Assembly (NCBI GenBank): GCA_037178975.1
Contig: JASJZH010000006.1
Location: 6,820,001 to 6,884,000 of the forward strand
Direction of reading: 5' to 3'
Length of the DNA stretch: 64,000 nt
Source: Oscheius tipulae
Lineage: Eukaryota; Nematoda; Chromadorea; Rhabditida; Rhabditidae
The notes under the pieces were generated by a model, which ran no database searches, was not told the DNA's origin, and saw nothing but the letters and a program-made list of their open reading frames with translations. This document shows positions 48,934-64,000 of this stretch, in pieces. The position numbers were made by a program, and so were the translations under genes. How positions within the stretch are numbered: position 1 is the first letter of the stretch; every line of letters begins with the position of its first letter.

Positions 48934-51326
48934 TCTAATATAGAACAGTTTGTTTATTCATTTACTTGTTTGATATTGCAAGATTAAAAAATCATACGAA
49001 TTCTTCGGGCTTGAATGTGAAAAGCACCTCTAAACCAAGCATAAAGATAGAAATAGGGAAAGGCTCTTACCTGCATTTTCATCAACGTGAACAGAATACG
49101 AGTTACTGGCTGCAAATACATGACGGATGAAGATTAGTAAGAGCCTCGAAGATAGCTTGAAATGTTCGGGAGGAAAAGTTTGCAGGTCACAACCATCATG
49201 ACGAAGAAAAGAACGACGATAAGCATCGAGAAGAAAACAGCCACAACAGCAGATTCGAGGCTTTCGAAGCCCACGTTCCTTGTCTGACGTTTTGGATAAA
49301 GTTGGAATGTATTGTGAGATGGGAAAAAGAAAAATTTGAATCTACTCAGTCTAAAGGCAAAGAATTAAAATTATGGGTCATGGCAGGCATATAGGCCAAA
49401 TTGTGATGAACCCAGCCGAACACTTTGCTCAACTCATAACTTTTTGATATGACCGTCGAGATGTGTTTCTTTGGACACGAAAGTTTTAGTTCGTCAAATA
49501 ATAGAAAAAGTCAAGAAAGCAGCTGCTTTCTCCAAGAAACCATTTTTCTTAAGCAGCTCACGTTCTTCATCGGGATTCGAAGAATTTTCTCGTTTTTTTC
49601 CTTTGTTTCTGTTTTTCTTTTGTTTTTCTCTCATTTTCCTTCAATTTTTATTGACTATTGAGTTGTAGGATTATGCAAAATGTGAGAGCCATTGCCGCGG
49701 ACAGCTTCGAAACAAAGAAGAAGTCGTCCTTGGCATGCAGCAGGGCCGGTTTTCTCCACATGAAGCAAAATTGTGACCGCACCATCTACTCGGATTCGTG
49801 GAACAGATATTCGAAGCTGTATCGCGTCTTTGCATCGCATATGCAAGGTAATTCAGTGCCATTCGTAAAGTAGATTTTGTTTAGAATTTCAATAATTTGA
49901 GATGTCTAGTATCGTGAAGGGTGTTACAGTACATACGAACAGTAGTGAATGTACTGGAGAGGAATGAAGCAGCCTTTCTTGAAGATAAATAACGGAACAA
50001 GTGATCCTGGCCTCCTATATCACGGAAACGGTAGTATGCGAGAACGAGAAGGATTTTTTGGCTGCAATCTTCCTCGTTCAAGACTTAGACTTGTAATAAA
50101 ATTGTTTTGTGTCAATCCTTTTTTGTAATTCTTGCGCTTGTTCAAGCCTACATATCTTTGTTTCCATTGCACAAAAACTCTTTCAGATGAAAAAAACAAA
50201 AGCCACAACTTATTCGTTTTTCACCTCTAACAAATGTGAAGCCCATGATTTTTTTTCTTTCATTTTTTCTGCTTTTTAGTGTTTCTTTCCTAAATCGTTT
50301 AGGCTTAGTGCCGCTAGAGAAAGCAAAATGAAAAGGGAAACTTTTTGGGGACTAATAAAAATTGATCTTGAAGGTCAATTTCGAAAAGTGGGGGGCATGA
50401 ATAAGATGGATGGGTGGGGGGCAAAATCAGCAATATCGCACCGTCGAAAGGTCTATTGGTATAAACTGTTTCAGACTTTGTGGCAACGATCTTCCAAACT
50501 GCTTCTCTGGTATGAGTTTCGGAACAATCAGCATATATTACAGAACCTCTACTATTTCTTCTTTCTTCTAGGCAATCCAACCTTGTCCTCTTTCTTTTAC
50601 CAGTTATCATTCTGTTTGTCAACAAGGAGTAACTCTTTTATAGAAATACGTATGAATGTTCAGAATCCGCGAAGCCTCTTTATGTTTCCTTATATACCAT
50701 TCTGTAGAGTTGTCGACGTTTCTCCCATACTTTCCCTGAACCGAACGACTGCTACGTAGCATTCCAATCTGTTGTTCTTGCATCACTTATGTTACAGCTA
50801 GACAACTAATGCTGGTGAAATATTTATTAAAACTTTTATCGTGAAACATTGTTGGGGGGCAAATAGGAGGAGGAGAGAAGAAACAGTTCGTAAAGCAATA
50901 AGAGGAGACGACTAGAACGAGAGAGGAACCCGCGCAGCTCGGCCGCGATATGTACAACGCCTACGCTACGCTACGTTCGAAAAGGGTAATAAGCGGGAGG
51001 GGAAAATTTGAAGGACCAAATTCAGCATCAATTCATATCCCTGTGTTGCCAAAGATAACAAAAAAGTGGTTAAAATTGAGACGGTGAGATGAAACGTATG
51101 AATTGATCACGCAGAACGAAGGAAGTTGAATGGGTGCAGTAAGCTCTGATAAAAAGTTTTTTTACATTATACTGGGTGCAAAAAGAGACTAAACTAGAAA
51201 AAAATAACAGAGAAGTTGTTATACCGGGATGAGAAAGGGAGTATAAAATAGGTATTATCCTGATATGAGCCAATACGACCCCAAAGAAGACGGAAAAAAA
51301 CGGGAGAAACTATTGAAAGAAGATGG
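48934..51326. other. Interval with competing coding-like stretches on both strands
   Basis: On -, 49140-49330 gives the end of a single-pass membrane protein (NVGFESLESAVVAVFFSMLI...NISSYLRGSY-stop) with an acceptor GCCTTTAG upstream. On +, 49668-49853 reads DYAKCESHCRGQLRNKEEVV and continues to FSPHEAKL with donor-like GTGACC and CATATGCAAG|GTAATT. Neither assembles into a full gene. The rest, 49900-51326, is AT-rich and shows nothing. Confidence 0.35.
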
Positions 51327-56790
<5,464 letters not shown>

Positions 56791-57647
56791 TCCGGGCCGG
56801 ACAGTGCGACGAACGGGTCATACGGGACTGGACATGCCGCGCCAGCCCTTCAGCACACCATCTTTTTCTCTACTATTTCTCCCAATCGATATCCGCGGCC
56901 GCTGCCCGCACCCACCCATGGCAGGCGGCCCTAGCCCCCACAATTAATGCATTAGTCTGATCCTTATATACAATATTCTTGCAAAATTTGGCTTTTAGAT
57001 TCGGGAGGTTTCTCCCCAGTTCTCTAACATTCTCTGTTAGTTGTTTATTTTTTGCCTCTGGCTTTTGTCGCCAATGTTACGCTCAGACCCATTTCCATTG
57101 TTTTCCTCCCAGAGTCTTGCTCTGACAGCGCCATTAGCTGCCTTTGCTGTCAATAGTTTCTCCTCTTACTTGTTTGATGCTCAACAGCAGTTAGAAACCG
57201 TGAATAGAAGCCGCTTGAAAGAGAGTCTCCACTTAGGGGCACGACCTTTCTTTGCACTATTGTCCCAACGCACTCATTGGCGCCCAAATGTGACTTGTTC
57301 TTCGCGTCCAATCCCAACTTTTTACCCGTCTGAAGCCAGTTTTCCCAGTCTCTCGAGAGCCTCCAATATAAAGTCTTTGATGTGACAGTCCTATGAATGA
57401 CAGAGTAGGCTGAGGCAATTATTCGCACACTGCCAAAATGAACCTTACCAGTTGTGACACGCAAAACTAGTTCTCGTTCTCGACTTACCTCGTATAAAAA
57501 CTTCCTCGATATGCACTAATACGTTCTGTTCTTACCAATCCATTTATACCCGTACCCTATCCAATGCGATGGTGTTCAAGAACATGCTCTCTCACCTGTA
57601 ACAGATTTTTCTATCTTTTCTCAGTTGAAGTTTTCAGGGTAGGAGGA
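56791..57647. other. Divergent intergenic region between GRK (-) and ECD (+)
   Basis: 857 bp holding both promoters. Adjacent to the GRK start it is locally GC-rich (56,880-56,940); towards ECD it is AT-rich. No specific element can be named. Confidence 0.5.
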
Positions 57648-59560
57648 ATGGAGCCATTATTAGAGTATTTCTTGTACAGAGGACCAGATTCAACTAACGA
57701 GCAGATTACAAAAGCGATAGTAGAAGCCACCAAGGATTACGTCTTCGACGAGAATTCAATCGTTCTCACCTCTAAAGGTAGACATTCTTCTGTGCTTGTG
57801 AAGTTTGTTCCAAATTGAGGCTATAGTGGCATTCCTCTGAAGGGAAAGAGCTTCCTCAATGGCAGACGTGACGATCTTTGGAAAATTGTGGACGTCCTCT
57901 TCCAATTAAGCCAACATTTCGATGGATTAGTCTTTACGTGGGCTCTTACCGTTTTCTTTTGTTCAACATCTATCTGTAGGATAGCGACCAATGATCCGAA
58001 AGAGAATCTGTTTTACCGTGAATGTGAGAGAAACGAGGTTCTGCCAAAATGGGTTCAGTCAGCGGAAGATTTCAACAAAAGAGTGAGGATAAATCTGGCT
58101 TTAACTAGTTTCGTCATTCAGGTCTACGGCTACGGAGGCGTTCTTCATCTCATTTCTCCTCAAGTCAAGTCGAAACATCCCAATGTGCTTGACATTGACA
58201 TTGTAAGAAAGTTTTCTCGTGAAACGCGAAACATTATCATCACCGAGGCTGTAAAACAGGTACAGTTTTCGTTGCAAAGATTTCAAGATGCTGCTTGCAG
58301 AGAATCAATGTAACTTCTTCTAAGGAATATGGCTTGAAGAGAACAAGCGTGAATCTTCCCTCTGAACTAGCGTATGTTGCCAAGCAGAGACCGGATTTGC
58401 TCAGTATCGCCATCCGGGAACATATGAAGAGCTCGGCAGACCACGCGGTTAGTTTAGTCTGTTCTTTAACGGATTGACAATGTTTAGAAAGCAGAAAAAC
58501 AGCTGGAAGTGTCTGATTGTGTCATGGTGTACGTTATCCTCAACTCTCGCGACTTCAAAGCAGTAATGGCCGTAGCAGACATAGATGCACCTTCGGACAT
58601 TGTTTCTCATCGAATTGGTTGCGCACTCATTGAATTCGACCACAAGTACTCTTCCTGCCAGAATGGGGCCATCGAGGAAGCTGATGAGGTCTTCCGCAAT
58701 GTGGTGAGTTCAGTTTTTTTTCTCGCAGCTCTGTTTATCGCCGCAAAACATAACAATCTATTTTCAGGAGGATGCTTTCGAACGTGAACGAATGTCCTCG
58801 CTTCTGGCGGCCATTCGCGGTAAGCCCCAAAGTCTCGCCCATCGATATCAGATGGCCAAATCTTTGGTGACGAGCAAACATCACGCCGAATGCAGGAAGC
58901 TGTACAATGGTATGGTTTTTTTCGTATTCCTGAAGGTTTTTCATTTTTAGATGGAATGACGTCATCGTCTGAAGCTCATGATTCCGCCTGTTCCGGAGAT
59001 GACGAAGAGGATACGGGCAAGTCTAATCATCGAAAACAGGCTATAAACTTATTTATTCGGTTTTTGAACGTACTATTTCAGATGTACAAAAAGAGACGGG
59101 GTGATCTTGGAAAGAAGAGGGAACTCGCAGCGATAAGACCGAAGGGGATTGTTCTGTAAGCACCAATGGTTAGAGTTTCAATCAACTTTTTGTAGTCGTG
59201 CTACAAGCGATGATGAACTGCCCACTCCCACCACCTCTGATCAGCTTCGACACTTCGAGAGAGCTGTCAACGGCGACGATATTTATAAAGAATCATCGGA
59301 TGAGAAGTCTCTAGGCGAAGAAGAGGCTTCTCTCGACCTATTTTCATCCAAGCCGAAGATAAAGTCTGCTGAAGCCAAAATTCCCACACCGCGAATGGTA
59401 AAAAGCCGCTAATTCCTGTGCCTAAGGCCAAAAGTTTTAGCTGTCTGACCACGGAACAGCGAGTGATGATGACGGTGGTTTTGACGTCAGTGACCTACTC
59501 AATTCAGCTCCCCCTCTCGCAGCCAAGCTGGACGACTTTGAAGACTTCGACGATATTTAG
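57648..59560 (+). CDS. ECD: Ecdysoneless (ECD/SGT1) homologue
   Basis: Starts MEPLLEYFLYRGPDSTNEQ (human ECD: TVEYCLFLIPDES). Then GIPLKGKSFLNGRRDDLWKI, IATNDPKENLFYRECERNEV, LPKWVQSAEDFNKR|VYGYGGVLHLISPQ (human [24 protein letters not shown]), NLPSELAYVAKQRPDLLS (human LPAGIVAVLKQRPRLVA), APSDIVSHRIGCALIEFDHK and ERMSSLLAAIRGKPQSLAHR, then an acidic Ser-rich C-terminal third (DSACSGDDEEDTG; GTASDDDGGFDVSDLL; FEDFDDI-stop). Known roles: pre-mRNA splicing through PRPF8 and the R2TP chaperone, and cell-cycle control. Introns are 40-65 nt. The intron at 59040-59081 has a GC donor (CAG|GCTATA). The ATG follows TTTTCAGGGTAGGAGGA. Shorter than human ECD (644 residues). Confidence 0.85.
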
Positions 59561-59968
59561 TTTATTGCTTAGGCACCTTATCAGTTTATGATTTGCTTTC
59601 AAACACAACGACTCGCTTATGAAAAAGCTTTCAGCTCCAAGATCTTGTTATTGCTTCTACACTTAGAAAACTGTTAAATTTATTCTCCATGGCCACGTCT
59701 TTCAATCTGCTCCTCCTCTCATTCAAATACTCATAATGAAATTACTTACGCATCTGATGCCTGCCCCAATATCTCTCTCGTGCTTTGTATATGTGCAATT
59801 ACTCACAACTCCGGTGTGTTTGTATGCAGCCGTCATAAGATTTGTCATGACAAGTTAGCCCTACAATGTACTGGTAAAACATATTCTACAATAAAATGGC
59901 CAATTTTTATGCTAATACCCGCCAGAGTGGGGACGGTAGACTCTCGTTCAGTAAATGTGGTTTGGCTG
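59561..59968. other. Convergent intergenic region between ECD and NELL-like gene
   Basis: 408 bp, AT-rich, no coding signature. Confidence 0.5.
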
Positions 59969-61665
59969 CTAAATCCGGATTAAATTGAGACATGTGCGCT
60001 GGTCGATGCGTGGATGTCCAGGTAGACAATCACATCGGAAGCTCCCCTTCGTGTTCACGCAGGTCGATCCGGAGCATCCGCCGAGCTAAAAATGACTTTG
60101 GTTTGATATTTGAGCGTCCAAAATAAAATATGACGCCTTTGGCACCCCCGCTCTTCGCCTTGATCGACAAAGTGTGAAAAAGACGACGTCCCTTTGTTGC
60201 AATTTTTTCTAAGCTTAGCCGCCCGGAGCACGCGATCATTCGGAGGCAGTAGTGGTTTTGAGCTAGACTCTCCGCAACACCATTGAAGACCAAAAGTTGA
60301 CGCCTACCTGCTCCTGAACACTCCATGAGAAGCTACATTCATCGATGTCGTAGCAATATGTGCCATTTCCGAAGAAGCCCTACAAAACGAGAGAGAAATT
60401 GAAGGCTCAAATGGATAGGAAACCTCTTTACAGCGACACTTGGCCCCCACTTTGGACGAGGTGCAAGTTGCGTCCTCGTGGCAGGAATGGACGCTGCAAT
60501 AGTCGAAATTCAAACAAGAGGGACAACATTGTCCCTCTTCTTTCTTTTGTTGGTTCTTGGGACACGGAAGTACAGGACACATATGTTCATGGCTGCAATG
60601 AACAAATTATCCTTTCCCTTTGTATGTTCTTACTTCAATTTGCAGTGAACAGAGCCGTCTGTGCACTCACAACGGACACACGTCTCCGGCCAAAAAACGG
60701 ACCCGTGATGGTAGAAAATGCCATTGAATTCACACTTAAAAGACTTCTTTGTGTCATTCCGGCGGAAAAGTTACTTTTTTTCCGCACCGTGTCGGGCAAC
60801 ATCCGTCAACTTCTTGTATGGGGAAAGTACAGTTTTCAAGAGGAATGCAACCAAGTTCTTCACTCTAAAACTGGATTCCTGACTATCAAGGTTTAATACT
60901 ACCTTGCAAATCCCACTACCCTGATTGTGGTCGTCACCAAAGGCTGATATCTGGCGCTGAAAATAAGAATATTCAAATGCCTCAAGGGAATTCTTTCAAT
61001 TAATCATTGGATGCCAGAGCGGTAATGAATTCAACACGGTCCTCTCGCACTGCCTACACATGACATAAAGATTCTCTGGGAGAGCAAAGTGTCAATTACC
61101 GACGAGGCAGTGTCCCGATGGCTTACTTTGTTCTCTATTCGTTCCTTATTAGTCGGCGATTCCTGATGCTTCAAGACGCTGCAGAATTGAGGAAGAGGAT
61201 TGCCAGATGACACTTGGATATTCTCATAGAAATGAGGAAGTGATCCCAAGCTGATTTGTGGGGTGGGTATCCTGATATACTACATTTTTCGGACAACATA
61301 CTACATACCTGAAGTCAATGTCACTAATTTGTTCCTGCATGACAGTGTGACATTTTGAAGTCACCACGAGAAGTCTGTCGGAGACAGTCAAAATTATTTG
61401 TAGTGGGTAGTCTGTTTGGGGAATCTGGGCTGTCAACAAGCTGACATTACTATCATTTAGAGGTAGAACGACTTTGAGCTGAAACAAAATCTTCAACTGT
61501 TGCGGTTGGATTAACCAAATTATGCCTTGCGACCTCGATCGAAAATACAGGGTCTTGGTACTTTTCGTCATCTCCCTGAATGATGACTCCCGTTGCATTT
61601 GCACTCTCCACGGTCCATCTGACAAACGCGTTGTGGTACTTGAAATTGTTCCAAATTGCATCCCT
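59969..61665 (-). CDS. NELL-like secreted protein (LamG/TSPN, VWC, EGF); 5' end not found
   Basis: Read on -. First recognised exon (61665 down) gives the LamG/thrombospondin-N domain: RDAIWNNFKYHNAFVRWTVE, ANATGVIIQ, LKVVLPLNDSNVSLL, YPLQIILTVSDRLLVVTSKC (NELL1: WHKVALSVSASHLLLHVDC), then ISLGSLPHFYENIQV. VWC-type cysteine segments follow (GCIPLENCTFPIQEVDGCCP; CEFNGIFYHHGSVFWPETC; CPVLPCPKNQQKKEEGQCCP), an EGF module (CSVHSCHEDATCTSSK) and a calcium-binding EGF (YDIDECSFS, then CVNTKGSFRCDC...RTCLNLIRI-stop). The order matches the N-terminal half of NELL1/2, but the protein stops after two EGF modules where vertebrate NELLs have six plus more VWC. NELLs are secreted ligands (Robo3 for NELL2). 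The signal-peptide exon was not identified; it should lie above 61,665. Confidence 0.75.
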
Positions 61666-64000
61666 CTAAAACAATCTGGTCAACCCATTTGCTGGATTCG
61701 TCTATTGCTTGGGTTTATTCGTCTCGTCGGACTCACAGAATGGTATTTCCGCCCTATGGGTTCACTCTCTCGCTGACTAGAGCAGTTAACCATTTTTTGG
61801 TTATCTGGAGTACCAAGTGCAGTGCACTGTTTTGACGGATGTAACGGAGCATAAATCCGACGGAATTTTTTCCACACAGCCTTTTGCTTTCTCTCTCTCC
61901 TCGCGCGCCAGCATACAAAATAAAAGGAATTATGGTAATGCAATTTTTTTCAATAGGTTTTCGAGCCTTTCTCAGCAAAATAAGTTCACCTTTTTGTTTT
62001 GGCATGTAGATTATCTCACCTCACTTGTTGATATGCTCCGAGCATGCCCAAGGGGGATCAAACTCCCCAAGAAGAAGACAAGTAGCGACATATGAAGGCT
62101 AAACAGCCCTTCCCTAAGGGCTATTTATTGTGTATCAAATTTCCGGGACCTGGAAAACTAATAAACTGTGGAAAATTGCACATCGAGAGAAGGTACTGAA
62201 AGGACAATCAATGAAGCCATAAGGAGGAAAAAGAAGATCACACAATCGACTAAAGGCTTTCCGCAAAGCTCATCCTGTTTTGCGCCGAGATTATGCACTC
62301 GGACCACCGTGCTGACTGATGCCCCTAAGCGCTTTTTGAGATCCAATTAGCTAAATGAGGGGAAACTATGAAGTACAACGGGGTCGGATTAAGCCTACCC
62401 GTTTTTTATAGCCAGTATTACCCCGCCCATTCTCACAAACCTATCCACAAAACAGATTAGCCTTCTCCACGTAGTAGCAGGTCGGAAATCGTGCCATGTT
62501 TAAGAATGGTAACGGCAATGCTTATTTTTGGATGTGAAGTAAAAAAAGTCTTTGAGATAATTCAAAAAGACGGAGCATTGAGCCCCTTTCGGAAACATAA
62601 GACGTAAATCTTTTTGAACGCCTCCCGCTGAAACGAAAACATCTCGGGCCCGAGTCAGCAATCGTAGATCGCGCTCGAATAACAATTGAGTCAGTGAGAA
62701 AGTGGGAAGTTATTTTTTCATCCAGTGGAAAAGGCTACAATTGAGAGTCTCGGTCTGCATTCAGCTAATATTTTCCGAGGTTGTTAGATGATGAAGCAGG
62801 AAGTCAGCCATTTAGTGGTCAAAAACACAGTACTTACATTAAATCGACGGTTATTACCCTCTACTTCTATAAATTTGTAACGTACAGATAACCTTATGCT
62901 CACATATCTATAAATGGTCGGAACATCTTAACTTCATAAAAAGTGGTCGTTATCAAGGGATTGCCGGGTCTTAGCAAGATTAATCTTAAGAACGGTCGTG
63001 TGCTCGTGAGTGGAGTCAAGAAATGAGGGAAGGAAGGCGGAATAGAAGAACAATACTCCCATTCACATAGACGATTCATTGAAGCGAAAGTTGTGCATCT
63101 GACAGGCTAACAGAATGAACACGAGATACTAGATTATCGGCCATGTTTTAGCGTTTTTTCGTAGTCGCGAGAAACGCTAATAATTATGTGTAAGTTGCGA
63201 CAATCTCGAACAATTAAAGACTTTCAAGTAGAGCAAACGCTCAAAGAGAGAGAGAGAGAGAGTGTGTTCCGACAATTAGAATAAGCAAAAAGTTGAGAGA
63301 GGTTTTATTGCCCAAGTGTGAGTTACCTCGTTCCGAAGATGATTGCATTTGCTCTCATGGGTTTTCGAATTAGAATGAGCGGCGTTTGTAAACGAAACAG
63401 CATAATCAAGGTTGCGTTTCTGCAATACCTCTCTTGTATGGAATGAAACAAAACGACTAGAAAAACGACGAGATTAGCAGAAAGACACGATTTGCAGGAT
63501 TTTCAGGGAACATTGGCAATATAATGATATCTTTGTTTTTGTTGGAGCCGTGCCTTTCTACGCATATTATCTATACTATACGCCTGTATATTCCCCTATT
63601 AACAGTATTTCATTGTTTGCTTTCAATGGATCGTGGTGCAGATGCTCCGTTTTGTGGAAGGTTGTAACATTGTTATTGAACGATAACATCTTTTTAGAAT
63701 GGGTTTGTGGACAAAACGACAAAAGTTTACGCGATTTTCTGTGTTCAACACATTGAATAAAATTCCTCACGGCGGCTAGAATTCAGATTTGTTATTTCTC
63801 GTACCACAAAGTAGGCTTTGACTGACTTACCGTTTTCAATAATGCCTTTTCAGGCTATCTGGACCGCTACAGCAAAGCTTATTTCCAACACGACTATCCT
63901 GCATAGATGAACGGAAGAAGAACACTGAATGCGCCGGTCGATACGACTTTTTCTACTGTGTATCAGTATTACTTTAATTATTGGTGTATACTTTCATTAG
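61666..64000. other. Upstream of NELL-like gene; mostly no recognised gene
   Basis: Should contain the missing first exon(s) of the NELL-like gene; a short - frame MASLIVLSVPSLDVQFSTV near 62,160-62,215 is a weak candidate. (AG)9 at 63245-63262. At 63854-63906 on + a TTTTCAG acceptor is followed by GYLDRYSKAYFQHDYPA-stop, which looks like a terminal exon of an unplaced + gene. Confidence 0.4.
63245..63262 (+). repeat. (AG)9 microsatellite
   Basis: Nine perfect AG units. Confidence 0.85.

Overview
The window comes from a chromadorean nematode, probably a free-living rhabditid. It carries nematode-type protist-like GH25 lysozymes, two serpentine chemoreceptors of the Srh/Sri type, a DUF273 glycosyltransferase-like protein and a mariner-family transposon. 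Most introns are only about 35-50 nt and end in TTTCAG or TTTAG. It is not recognisably C. elegans. All gene models below were read by eye from open frames, splice sites and remembered family signatures; no alignment or search was run.

Left part (1-15.8 kb): the 3' portion of an MTMR5/MTMR13 (SBF) pseudophosphatase on +; a gene-poor stretch with a foldback repeat; a sex-peptide/myoinhibitory-peptide-type GPCR on -; 4 kb without a recognisable gene; a 1,284-bp mariner-family element with perfect inverted ends and one stop codon in its transposase.

Middle (15.8-39 kb): a small acidic five-exon protein on + and a secreted protein on -, neither recognised; a complete GH25 lysozyme gene and a truncated tandem copy; a short large-lipid-transfer (vitellogenin-N) protein on -; a repeat-rich 4.8 kb interval with a palindromic MITE and a GC-rich hairpin; two tandem chemoreceptors and a DUF273 gene on +.

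Right part (39-64 kb): an NCAM homologue (five Ig, two FN3, TM) with a symmetric 101-residue acidic cassette exon inside Ig4 and octamer motifs in its introns; directly downstream an alpha/epsilon-sarcoglycan; a GRK4/5/6-type receptor kinase on -, divergent from an Ecdysoneless (ECD) homologue on +; and a NELL-like secreted protein on -, much shorter than vertebrate NELLs.

The genes do not form an obvious pathway and no operon is clearly visible. Some group by likely tissue: lysozyme and lipid-transfer protein (intestine), chemoreceptors and neuropeptide receptor (nervous system), NCAM and sarcoglycan (neuron/muscle surface). Three introns appear to use GC instead of GT donors. The most unusual candidate is the acidic Ig4 cassette of the NCAM gene.
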